From Deltaproteobacteria bacterium (GTDB lineage: Bacteria > Myxococcota_A > UBA9042), in assembly GCA_016875335.1 (NCBI GenBank), contig VGRO01000006.1, forward strand, positions 1 to 64,000: a stretch of 64,000 nt of DNA. Reading direction: 5' to 3'. Below the pieces are notes generated by a model. That model ran no database searches. It saw only the letters and a program-made list of their open reading frames with translations, and was not told the DNA's origin. Positions 28,085 through 37,329 of this stretch are shown here, one piece after another; position 1 is the stretch's first letter; the number at the start of each line of letters is the position of its first letter. The position numbers and the translations under genes are program-made.

Positions 28085-30717
28085 TCGTCGTCGTCCTCAG
28101 CCTCGAAAGGCGAATACCGCGTCCACGGCCACGGCGCGGGCGTGCCCTTGTACATCTCCCACAGCAACCGACCGAGCCCCGGAGCGTCGTCGAAGCTCTT
28201 GGGGCCGATGCGCAACCACTGCTTGTGCATGGCCTTGGTCCACTTCTTCTTCTTCTCGTCCTTGTTGGCGGTCGTCGGGTACAGCCGCGGCACGTGCTGG
28301 TAGGGCGTCGCATCGGGCTTGTCCCCAAAGCAGCCGTAGATGGGCGAGGCCAAGGCGTCGAGTTCGGTCAGCGGCAGGACGTCGAGCGCCCGCCGCATCG
28401 TGGCATGGATGCTGCCGATGGCGTGGTGGGTTTTGTTCAAGGTGCCGCGTTTGACCCAGGGCGAGACCACGATGAGCGGGCTGCGGTGGTACTCGACCGA
28501 GTCGCCGCCGTCCTGCGGGTCGTCCTCAAAGATGAACACCACCGTCGAGGTCCAGTCCTTGTGCAGACTGAGCGCCTCGATGATGACCCCGGTCGCCTCG
28601 TCGTTGTCGGCAATCATCGACTTGGGCGAGACGTGCTCGGGGTCGCCGCCGCAGCAGGTGTGGTTGGCCGGCACCGAAATCACCGCAAAATGGGGCAGGT
28701 CCTTGCCCTTGATGTGCTCAGCGAACCACGTGGCTTTGTCGATGTCGGGCACGCCGAGCGCAAACACCAGGCCGGGATAGCCCGACTGCAAGATGTTGGT
28801 GAGACTAAAGGCGTCAGCCATGCCGACGATCTCGCCGAAACTCGCAACCGACAGACCGTGCGCCATCAGATGTTGGAAAAAGAACCCCTTGCCCGGCCGC
28901 GAACCGAAGCCGACGCCCCAGGTGATGTCTGCGCCCTTGTCGGCCAGCTTGTAGTGCTTTTCGACGTAGTCGCTGGCCTTGCCGGCGGTGGCATAGCTGT
29001 GCCCGGTCGCCGAGTAGTCGCCGTCGGTGTAGAAGTTGTCGAGCAGGCAGTACTCTTTGGCCAAACTGTGCAGGTTCGGCGTGTATTCCTCGCCAAAGAG
29101 CGCGAGCTTGGGGTCGGCGGTGACGCCGGTGATTTCGCCGGCAAGATCACCGAGTTCGACATCGAACGTCTTGTTCTCGCGCAAAAGGTAGATGACATGC
29201 TGGATGGGGCCTGGGCCGGACTCGGGCAGGGCGACCTGCTGTGCGGCGCTGGCGGGCACGCGACCCAGGCCGCTCACGCCCAACAGGTTGTCGTACACGT
29301 CGGCCTGCCAGGCTGCCAGTTGCGCGTCGCCGGGAATGGTCACGTGGCTCAGCGTCCCCAGGTAGCCTTCGTCGAGGCTGGTGTCGGCCCAGCCCTTGGG
29401 AAAGCCGGTGCCCTTGCCGTTGACGACCACCATCGACTGGCCCTTGGCGTCCACGGCCACGCCGCTCGGGTACCAGCCGACGGGGATGCTGCCAACTACG
29501 GCCAGCGTCTTGGTGTCCACGACCACCACCTCGTTGGACATCGCGCACACGACGTACAGCCGGCCGCCGTCGGGCGACAGTCCGATGAACCCCGGGTCGC
29601 GACCCTGCGGCGCGAGGCCGGGCACCTGGCTGAGATTGAGGCTGATTTTGGCCAGCACCCCCCAGTTTTCGGCATCGATGACCGCCACGAAGTCGCCTTC
29701 GACCGACGACGCGTACAGCCGCTTGCCATCCGGGGCCAGCGCCAGGCCCTGGGCATTGAACCCGAGATGCAGCCCCTGGCTCGGCGTCGGGTCGGCCCAG
29801 GTCTGGGTGTCGATGCGGTACACGACCCCGGGCATCCACGCCACGGCATACACCCACTTGTCGGCGGACACGGCGAGGTCGTAGGGGATGTGCGGCAGGA
29901 TGGAGGTATTGATCACCTCGCCCGACACCGCATCGATCCGCCACAGGCCAGGCTTGACCTTGTCGTCAGGGTGCAGCGCGCCGGCCAGCACCGCACAGTA
30001 CACGCTCTTGCCGTCCGTGCTCGGCCGCAGCCCCAGGCAACCGTACTTGGCGGCATACGTCTTGTCTTTCTTGAGCTTGCCGTCCGCGCCAACCTGGTAG
30101 CGAAAGCTTGGACTCTTCGGCCCGCCCGATGCGTAAAGGTGCTGCTGGTCTGGCGACCACGACAGCCAGCGGTAGATGTACGCCTCGCCGACGGTCTGCA
30201 CGATTTGGCCGCTCGCCAGGTCCACGACCTGGATGGCCTTGGTCTTTCCGGTGTTGGCGACGTACGCGAACGTGCCGTTGGGGTGCAGCGCCACGCCCAT
30301 CGGATATGCACCGAGGAACACCTGCTTGCCGGCGGGCGTGACCAGGCGGCCGTTGGGCAGCACCCACACCTTTTGGCCGGTCTTGGGATCGGTGTGCTCG
30401 CCGGTCGGCGTCGTGGGGGGCAGGGCAAATCGCGAGGCGGGGCTGGCTATCGCCCATGCCGCGGGTTTCAGGTACTGACCACCCTCCGCGTTGACGTCCA
30501 CCGGCCCCGCGAAAAGAAAGTCTGGACCTCCCTGGGCGGCTTCGGGCGCTGGCTCCGCGGTTTCCGCGGTCAGTTGGCCATCGGCAACCACAGAGGTGTC
30601 CGCCAGTGCACCAGCTGCGTCGGTCGCAGCATTCTTCTTGGCAGCGGGCGTGCCGCACGCCCACGCGCCGCAGGTCCAGGCGGCGAGGGCAAGGCGAATC
30701 AGGGCGCGTGGGACCAT
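28081..30717 (-). CDS. YncE-like beta-propeller + phosphoesterase/alkaline phosphatase-like lipoprotein
   Basis: TCGAWACGTPAAK lipobox; YNVDL propeller-like repeats; HVIYLLRENKTFDVELGDL, NFYTDGDYSATGHSYA, VFIFEDDPQDGGDSVEYHRSPLIVVSPWV. Confidence 0.8.
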   Translation of the reverse strand: MVPRALIRLALAAWTCGAWACGTPAAKKNAATDAAGALADTSVVADGQLTAETAEPAPEAAQGGPDFLFAGPVDVNAEGGQYLKPAAWAIASPASRFALPPTTPTGEHTDPKTGQKVWVLPNGRLVTPAGKQVFLGAYPMGVALHPNGTFAYVANTGKTKAIQVVDLASGQIVQTVGEAYIYRWLSWSPDQQHLYASGGPKSPSFRYQVGADGKLKKDKTYAAKYGCLGLRPSTDGKSVYCAVLAGALHPDDKVKPGLWRIDAVSGEVINTSILPHIPYDLAVSADKWVYAVAWMPGVVYRIDTQTWADPTPSQGLHLGFNAQGLALAPDGKRLYASSVEGDFVAVIDAENWGVLAKISLNLSQVPGLAPQGRDPGFIGLSPDGGRLYVVCAMSNEVVVVDTKTLAVVGSIPVGWYPSGVAVDAKGQSMVVVNGKGTGFPKGWADTSLDEGYLGTLSHVTIPGDAQLAAWQADVYDNLLGVSGLGRVPASAAQQVALPESGPGPIQHVIYLLRENKTFDVELGDLAGEITGVTADPKLALFGEEYTPNLHSLAKEYCLLDNFYTDGDYSATGHSYATAGKASDYVEKHYKLADKGADITWGVGFGSRPGKGFFFQHLMAHGLSVASFGEIVGMADAFSLTNILQSGYPGLVFALGVPDIDKATWFAEHIKGKDLPHFAVISVPANHTCCGGDPEHVSPKSMIADNDEATGVIIEALSLHKDWTSTVVFIFEDDPQDGGDSVEYHRSPLIVVSPWVKRGTLNKTHHAIGSIHATMRRALDVLPLTELDALASPIYGCFGDKPDATPYQHVPRLYPTTANKDEKKKKWTKAMHKQWLRIGPKSFDDAPGLGRLLWEMYKGTPAPWPWTRYSPFEAEDDDE

Positions 30718-30765
30718 CGGGGCCGCCGGACGCAGCCAGTCGGCCGCGGCGCGCTGATTGTGCAG

Positions 30766-30814
30766 GCCGGGCCGGGGTTGGGCAAGGGCCGGGGTTGGGC
30801 AAGGGCCGGGGCTC
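30766..30814 (+). repeat. G-rich tandem repeat with G-quadruplex potential
   Basis: GGGCCGGGGTTGGGCAAGGGCCGGGGTTGGGCAAGGGCCGGGG. Confidence 0.6.
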
Positions 30815-30884
30815 AGGATCTTGGGCCGGAGCAGGACGGGGTCTTGGGCACACCCTCGTTTTGGCGCGCGCCTGGCTTGCCCGC

Positions 30885-33014
30885 CTACAGCCCAATATCC
30901 GCCGGGTAGTTCACCTCGATGACATCGCCCTGTTGCGGCGTGACCGGAAAGTAGATGGCCTCGCCGTACACCTTGCACAGGCCATCCTGGCACGCCAAGC
31001 CCGCAGGGCAGTCCTTGGTCGACTTGCAGGCCTGGCCTTGCAGGGCGCTCAGGCCCGCCTTGCCGATGAGGCAGTCCGCCGTGGCCTTGACGTAGAACGA
31101 ATCGCCGTTGGCCGCCTTGTCGCTGGGTCCGCTGACGTACTTCATCTGGATTTTGGCGGTGCCGCGCTGCCGGCTGACCTTGATGAGCGGCGCCTTGGTC
31201 GCCGGGTCGTAGCTCGGCGGGTGCGGCAGGCACACTTTGACCACGCGCGAGAGAATCAGGTCGGCGACGTTCTGCAAGGCCACCGAGAAGTCGGCGCCCT
31301 CGCAGATGTTGGCGACCAGGCCGTTGTCGCCGAACGCGTCGGCCACCTGGATGTAGCGCGACCCATAGCCCGACTCGCCGCGTTCGCCCGAGCAGATGTA
31401 CACCGACTGCACGCCGGCTGTGTTGCGCAGCACCGACCGGTAGTAGCTGGCGCGGTCCCTCTCCACCGTCCACCCGGGCACCGGGGCAGACGGCTTGAGC
31501 GCGTCGCCGGTGATGGTGGCGAAAATGACCCGCGCTGGGTCCGACTTGAGTGACTTGAAGCGGTTGACGAAGTCCGAAACCGCCGCGAAACGCCAATTGC
31601 GCAGTTGGCCCTGTGGGTTGTCCTTGAGCAACGCGGCGATGTTGGCCTCGGCCTCGGCCGTGCAGTCTTTGTATTCCTGCGACGCCTTGTCGGCGAGGTT
31701 CTCGCACTCGGCGGGGCACTTGCGCTTCTTGCCCACCGGGTCCTTGAACCTGGCGTATTCGCAGTAGCCGACCAGCAAGTCGCGGTTGCCGGCGACGCGG
31801 TCGTTGTAGCCCTGACACGAGCGCTGCAGCTCTTTGGGGAACAGCTTGAGCAGCAACGCCTTCTGGTCATCGCTGGTGATGTCGCCGAGGTAGGAGTCGA
31901 GCTCAAAAGTGATCGAGCAATCGTCGTCGTCCGATACCATCACGATGACCAGGTAGGCGTCCTGCCGCACCAGGTCGTTGTACTGGCAGGTGCCCGTGGG
32001 CTTGCCGTTCTTGTCCCGCGGGCAGTTCGGGCCGTTGGGGTCCAGGGCAATCCACGCCGAGCGCAGCCCGCCCTCGAAAAGCGCCTCAGGCTCCTGGTTC
32101 GCGCCGACCGTGGCGTTGCAGCGGAAAAGGTCGAGCTGCGTGCCCTTCTTCTTGACCCCGTCGCCGAGGTCCACCTCCGCGGCCACGGTCTGTTTGAGTA
32201 CGCCAGGCAGTTTTTCGGCCGGCGGGCAACCCGTGGTTTCCGGCTTGAACATGCACCCTGCGGGCTGCACCACCGTGTTGCAGAACACCTTGTGGGCGCC
32301 GCCGGGCGGCACCGTCGGCTCGAACATGGCGTAGCAGTCGCTGTCGGTCTTGCAGCGCAGTTGGCAACTGGTGTTGACCGAACAGTTGTCGTTGTTGTTG
32401 AAGGTGTTGATCGTCGCCGGCGGCTCGGGCGGCGAGAACTTGCAGAACCAATCGCCGGCCTTGAGCCCTGCGGGCGTCAGGCATTTTTCGCCGCCCTGCG
32501 GGCACATGCACGAATTCGTGTCGAAGTTGCTGTACACGAAGCACTTGGGCTTGAAGCAATCGCCATCGGACATGCACGGTTGCTTGGATTTCTCAATGCA
32601 GCTTGGCGGCAATGTGGTGGCAGGCGAATGCACGAACTTACCAATCTTCTTGATACTTTTTCCGTCCGGCACCTGTTGCACGGTCACGACCGCCATCTGT
32701 GCGTCGATGAAGCTCGGGTCCGTCTCCTTGACCTTGCCGTAGTCCTGCAAGCTCTTGATGAACTTTTGGAAGCCGTTGGCCAGCGCCCGTTGCTCCTGGC
32801 ACATCGACGACGAGTGGTCAATGACCCACAGAAAGTCGATCTTGACCGCCTTGTCGCGCGCCAACTGCCGGGTCACGCGGACCTCGAAGCTGTCGAGCAG
32901 GCTGTGGACGGGATAGTCGTTGCAGCCACCGGCAATCATCGCGGCCAACGCAACGATCGCGCACGCGGCGCGGGGCAAACGAAATGGGCGGGCGGCGGTG
33001 CGGTGCATGGGCAA
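30885..33014 (-). CDS. vWA-like lipoprotein with Cys-rich insert
   Basis: AAMIAGGCNDYP lipobox; KIDFLWVIDHSSSMCQEQRALANGFQKFI. Confidence 0.78.
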   Translation of the reverse strand: MPMHRTAARPFRLPRAACAIVALAAMIAGGCNDYPVHSLLDSFEVRVTRQLARDKAVKIDFLWVIDHSSSMCQEQRALANGFQKFIKSLQDYGKVKETDPSFIDAQMAVVTVQQVPDGKSIKKIGKFVHSPATTLPPSCIEKSKQPCMSDGDCFKPKCFVYSNFDTNSCMCPQGGEKCLTPAGLKAGDWFCKFSPPEPPATINTFNNNDNCSVNTSCQLRCKTDSDCYAMFEPTVPPGGAHKVFCNTVVQPAGCMFKPETTGCPPAEKLPGVLKQTVAAEVDLGDGVKKKGTQLDLFRCNATVGANQEPEALFEGGLRSAWIALDPNGPNCPRDKNGKPTGTCQYNDLVRQDAYLVIVMVSDDDDCSITFELDSYLGDITSDDQKALLLKLFPKELQRSCQGYNDRVAGNRDLLVGYCEYARFKDPVGKKRKCPAECENLADKASQEYKDCTAEAEANIAALLKDNPQGQLRNWRFAAVSDFVNRFKSLKSDPARVIFATITGDALKPSAPVPGWTVERDRASYYRSVLRNTAGVQSVYICSGERGESGYGSRYIQVADAFGDNGLVANICEGADFSVALQNVADLILSRVVKVCLPHPPSYDPATKAPLIKVSRQRGTAKIQMKYVSGPSDKAANGDSFYVKATADCLIGKAGLSALQGQACKSTKDCPAGLACQDGLCKVYGEAIYFPVTPQQGDVIEVNYPADIGL

Positions 33015-33386
33015 AGCGGGCCTCGCGGCAGGACTGCGCGCTGACCGGCACCCCGAAAAGGGGCGCGCGGGTCAGTCCAACAACCTACCACGGGTGGTTG
33101 GAAATGTCTTGCGGTGCCGTGGCCCAGAACCCGCGGGCTGTGCATCGCCTCTTGGGGTCAAAAGGGGCAGCCGCACGCTGGACGTAGGGTGGCTCCTCGG
33201 GGCCTCCGCTCCGACAGCCGCCGATGGTTGCAGTCCAAAAGGCCGCTGCGGTGGACAAGCCCACGCAGCGTTTTCCGTTTTTCGGCGTCGGAGACCTCAT
33301 GGCGGCGGTTTGAGACCGGATCCCGCCAAAGCCCGATTGCCGGAACCCCACCCAGCGGCGCGCTGCAGACGACGCACACAAGCCGC

Positions 33387-35171
33387 CTACTGCCCTCCGC
33401 CCAGCAGCGCAGCCTGCACTTTCGCGTCGCCGTGCGGCCCCTGGCCGACGACCTCGCCGTCGGCGAGCGCCACCACCCAGTCGGCGTGCGCCGCTGCCGC
33501 CGCGTGGGCGTGGGTTGCCACGACCACCAGCCGCCGTTCGCTGTGGGCGAGCGCGCGCAGCGTCGCAAAGAGGCGCGCCGTCTGGCCCGGATCCAAGGAC
33601 GCCGTCGGCTCGTCGAGCAAGAGCACGCGCGGTTCGAGCGCCAAGACCATGGCCACCAATGCCCGCTGGCGTTCACCGCCCGACAATGCGCCGACGTCGA
33701 GGTGCGCGCGGTCCGCCAGGTCCACCTGGGCCAAGGCGCGCGCCACGATCGCCTGGTCCGCGGCGGGCAGTCGCGCGCCGACCCGCCACAGCCAATGCCC
33801 GCCTATCCGGGCGTGGCGACCCAGCGCGACGAGATCGTCGGCGCTCACTCCGGACTCGACCGCACCCGCCTGCGGCAGCCAGCCGATGTCGCCGCGGCCG
33901 AGCGCCCCCAAGGGTGGCGCGCCGCCCAACAACACCGAACCCGCGTCGGCGGGCTGCACCCCGGCCAGGGCGCGCAACAACGTCGATTTGCCGCTGCCGT
34001 TTTCGCCAACGATGGCCACCAGTGCGGGGGCGGCGGCCTCCAGGTCCACGCCGTGCAACGCCCCGCGGTCGCCAAAGCGGACGCACAGGCCACGGACGGA
34101 CAGTTGCACTCCGTCGCCGAGCGCCCGACCGCTGCCATGGAGCCGCGGCAACGGTATCGCGGCGACCGCGTCGCGCAGCAGCACCACCAACAGCGGAGCG
34201 CCGCACAAGGCGGTCAAGACGCCAAGCGGCACCTCGCCTGGCGCCGCGAGCTGGCGGCTCAGGCCGTCGAGCGCCGCCAAAAGGCCTCCGCCGAACAGCG
34301 CCGAAGCCGGCAACGTCGCGCGCTGATCGCGGCCGAGCCACAGCTTGAGCGCGTTGGGCACCAGCAGGCCCACGAACCCCACGATGCCGGCAATGGAGAC
34401 CGCCACCGCCGACAGCGCGCTCGCCCACCACACCGCGCGGCGGCCCAGACGGGTGGCGTCCACGCCGAGGCCAGCGGCGCGTTCGTCTCCGAGCGTCAGC
34501 GCCTGAAGTTGGGCGAGGTGCGCGAGCGACCACAGCAGCGCACCCGCAACCACCGCGAGACCGGGAAGCGCCGCGCCCAGGTCGGGCAGCGCGACGCCGC
34601 CCATCAGCCAGTGCGTCGCTGCGCGCAATCGGGTGTCGCTCAGTTGCGTCAGCACAAATGAGGTGGCGGCGCCGGCAAACGCCGTCATCACCAGCCCGGC
34701 GACGAGGATGCGCTCTGCCGACGCCCGCCGCGCCAATCGGAAGGCCATCGACACCGCCAGCAGCGCGCCCCCAAATGCCGCGAGCGGTTGCAGCCACGGC
34801 AGCCAGCCGCCGACCTGCCAGTCCAACTGGGCGCCGAGTGCGGCCACCACCGGTACCACCGACACAGCAGCCAGCGTCGCGCCGGCACTGGTGCCGACCA
34901 GGTACGGATCGGCGATCGGGTTGTGGGTCGCGGTCTGCAGCAGCGCTCCCGCCAACGCCAGGGCCGCGCCGACCAGCCACGCTCCGAGCGTCCGCGGGGC
35001 GCGCACATCCAGCAGGATCACCTGGGCGGTGAGGTCGCCAGCCAGCGCGCCGCGCACCAGGTGGATCAGACTGTGCGGCGCCGGTCCGAGCGCGAGGCCG
35101 ACGACGCCGCCGCACGCCGTAGCCGCCAGGCCGCCGAACCACGCCCAGCGCAACGCGGTGCGCGGCGTCAA
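33387..35171 (-). CDS. btuCD: Cobalamin-type ABC importer: FecCD-family permease fused to ATPase (BtuC-BtuD fusion)
   Basis: One uninterrupted frame runs from permease (DVRAPRTLGAWLVGAALALAGALLQ...ADPYLVGTSAGA...GFVGLLVP) into ATPase (GENGSGKSTLLRALAG...LSGGERQRALVAMVLALEPRVLLLDEPTASLDPG); TTG start overlaps btuF stop. Confidence 0.82.
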   Translation of the reverse strand: MTPRTALRWAWFGGLAATACGGVVGLALGPAPHSLIHLVRGALAGDLTAQVILLDVRAPRTLGAWLVGAALALAGALLQTATHNPIADPYLVGTSAGATLAAVSVVPVVAALGAQLDWQVGGWLPWLQPLAAFGGALLAVSMAFRLARRASAERILVAGLVMTAFAGAATSFVLTQLSDTRLRAATHWLMGGVALPDLGAALPGLAVVAGALLWSLAHLAQLQALTLGDERAAGLGVDATRLGRRAVWWASALSAVAVSIAGIVGFVGLLVPNALKLWLGRDQRATLPASALFGGGLLAALDGLSRQLAAPGEVPLGVLTALCGAPLLVVLLRDAVAAIPLPRLHGSGRALGDGVQLSVRGLCVRFGDRGALHGVDLEAAAPALVAIVGENGSGKSTLLRALAGVQPADAGSVLLGGAPPLGALGRGDIGWLPQAGAVESGVSADDLVALGRHARIGGHWLWRVGARLPAADQAIVARALAQVDLADRAHLDVGALSGGERQRALVAMVLALEPRVLLLDEPTASLDPGQTARLFATLRALAHSERRLVVVATHAHAAAAAHADWVVALADGEVVGQGPHGDAKVQAALLGGGQ

Positions 35172-36079
35172 GGAGGGCCCCCGGCGCAGGCGCGAACCGC
35201 CGCGGCCATGGCCCGCAAGCCATCGACCAGCCGCGGACCCGGTCGACTGACGAGCGTGTTGGGCACCGTCGCAACGCAGCCCGCGCGAACGGCGCGCAGC
35301 GCCGCAAAACCAGTGCGCTCGCCGAGTGTTTGCCGCGATTGCGGGTTGACCGGCACATCCGCGTCGCCCAGCACGACCACGTCGGGGTCGGCGGCCAGCA
35401 ACGCCTCGACGCCCACCGCAAACCAGGCCTCGTCGCGCTCGCCGAACACGTTGTGCGCGCCCGCCGCCTCGATCAATGCGTGGCCGAACGCCCGCCGGCC
35501 GACCGTGAATGGCCGCTGCCCGTCGCCCGCATCCAGTTCGTAGAACACCCGCGGCGGCCTGGTGGGTCGCGGAAACTGCTTGCGCACCGCCGCGACCGCA
35601 TCCACGAACGCCAGGGCAGCCTGGGTGCCGCGCTCGGGCTGGCCGCACAGCCGGCCGACGACGCGGTGGGCTTGCGCAACCTGCTTGAGATCGGCGGCGG
35701 CAAGACCGAACCAAGCGATGCCGGCCGCATCGAGCACAGATTGCAGGTTGGGCGGCGGAAAGTGCAGCAGCACCAGGTCGGGCTTGTGCAGCAGCAACGC
35801 CTCAGGGCTTGGCGAGAAGCCGGGCAGTTGCGGCAGTCCACGGACCTCGGGCGGGAAGTCGCTCCACGCGTCGCGTGCCACCAACTTGCCGCAGCAGCCA
35901 ACCGCGCACAGCAGTTCGGTGGCGGCGGGCGAGAGCGACACGATGCGCTCGACCTTGGCCGGAATGCGCATGGTGTGACCGACGTCGTCGATCATCACCT
36001 CGGCCGCCGTCGGGCGGGGCGCAGCGCCCTTGCAGCCCGTGGCGGCCAGCAGGGCCAGCAAGAGCCGTGGCAAGCGCAT
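35168..36079 (-). CDS. btuF: Cobalamin-binding periplasmic/lipoprotein BtuF-like
   Basis: ATGCKG lipobox; RIVSLSPAATELLCAVGCCGKLVARDAWSDFP...PDLVLLH. Confidence 0.82.
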   Translation of the reverse strand: MRLPRLLLALLAATGCKGAAPRPTAAEVMIDDVGHTMRIPAKVERIVSLSPAATELLCAVGCCGKLVARDAWSDFPPEVRGLPQLPGFSPSPEALLLHKPDLVLLHFPPPNLQSVLDAAGIAWFGLAAADLKQVAQAHRVVGRLCGQPERGTQAALAFVDAVAAVRKQFPRPTRPPRVFYELDAGDGQRPFTVGRRAFGHALIEAAGAHNVFGERDEAWFAVGVEALLAADPDVVVLGDADVPVNPQSRQTLGERTGFAALRAVRAGCVATVPNTLVSRPGPRLVDGLRAMAAAVRACAGGPP

Positions 36080-37329
36080 CAGTATCCCCCGAGATCCAAG
36101 GCGCCCAGTCCCCGTGGGTTGCTGCGCACGGGTTTGCCTTCGCTCGCGTTGCCGTGCAGGTCCAGCGCGAAACGGCGCAGGTCGCCACCTGGGGCATTGC
36201 GTTCGCCGATCCACAGCACGCGGCGTGCGCGGTCGAACCACAAGCCAGAAAACCCGAAGGGCTGGCCAGAACTCGCGACTGGCATGCGCGTGCCGCTGGC
36301 GGCGGCGATGCGCCATAGCCGGTCGGGTCGACCCGTGGCCAGGTCGCCCAGCGAAACCGCGAACACCTGGCCTGCGGCCACCGCGATGTCCCGCGACCAC
36401 GGTCCCGTCGCAACATCAGCCTTGGCCAACGGGGTCACGGCAAAGTCAGAACCGGCCCGACGAACCGCGACCAACGCCGACTGGGCAACCTGGTCGGCGC
36501 CTTTGGCAAATGAACCCTGGCATGCCGCGACCAACCCGCCGTCGTCCAGCGGCGCGACCGTCACGCAATTGCGCGCCATGGTCACGTCCACCGCCTGGTC
36601 CACGGCCCCGCCGTCGGCGGTCAGCGCCAGCAGGCGGCCCGGTCCTACGGCCTTGAAGTCGGCCGCAAACGAACCCAGGCCCAGCCACGCGCGGCCCATC
36701 GCTTGCGCCAAACGCTGCGGCGCGGCCAGGTGACCGGCGACCGTCGCATGTGCGGCAAGCCCCATGCGCGCCTCCAACAACCCCGCACGGATCGACACCA
36801 CGTCGTCGCCGCCGTCGAGGATGCCGGTGGGGTGGGCGTTGCGGCCCATGCGCGGCACGAGCCAGCGGCCGTCGCCCAGCACCAGCGCATCTTGCGGGTT
36901 GGCGTAGAAGCCAAGGGCGACCGACACCTGCTCCACCACCGACAACGTCACCGGATCGAACACGGTCAGCACGGCGTTGGCGCGGTCGACCAGCAACGCG
37001 CGCCGCTGCCCGGGGGACGACTGCGCCAGCACCACGTCGCCCGACAGCGCTGTCGCCACCGCGCCGACTTTGCTGCCCGAGTGCAGGACGTGCGCCGCGG
37101 CGGGCGGCGTGGACGCCACATCGCCCGTGGCCAAACCGGCGAGGTCCAGCACCGACAGGGCGGTGGTCGCGTAATCGCCGCCGACGACGTACAGATAGCG
37201 CGCTGCGTCGGCCGGAAGGGAGGCCGCCCTGCCGTAGCTTGCGGCCACGACAGGCCCGGCCGGCGCCGGTGCGACATCGGTCGCGCATGCGGCGATTGCA
37301 CCCAGCAGGACGAGCCATGTGCGCGTCAT
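36079..37329 (-). CDS. Beta-propeller-like surface lipoprotein in the B12 uptake operon
   Basis: AIAACATD lipobox; YLYVVGGDYATTALSVLDLAGL...NAVLTVFDPVTLSVV repeats; ATGA overlaps with btuB and btuF. Confidence 0.75.
   Translation of the reverse strand: MTRTWLVLLGAIAACATDVAPAPAGPVVAASYGRAASLPADAARYLYVVGGDYATTALSVLDLAGLATGDVASTPPAAAHVLHSGSKVGAVATALSGDVVLAQSSPGQRRALLVDRANAVLTVFDPVTLSVVEQVSVALGFYANPQDALVLGDGRWLVPRMGRNAHPTGILDGGDDVVSIRAGLLEARMGLAAHATVAGHLAAPQRLAQAMGRAWLGLGSFAADFKAVGPGRLLALTADGGAVDQAVDVTMARNCVTVAPLDDGGLVAACQGSFAKGADQVAQSALVAVRRAGSDFAVTPLAKADVATGPWSRDIAVAAGQVFAVSLGDLATGRPDRLWRIAAASGTRMPVASSGQPFGFSGLWFDRARRVLWIGERNAPGGDLRRFALDLHGNASEGKPVRSNPRGLGALDLGGY

Noticed and set aside
27682-30909. 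1075-aa plus-strand ORF
   Set aside because: Antisense shadow of the PpiC and phosphoesterase genes; composition typical of reverse-frame translation.
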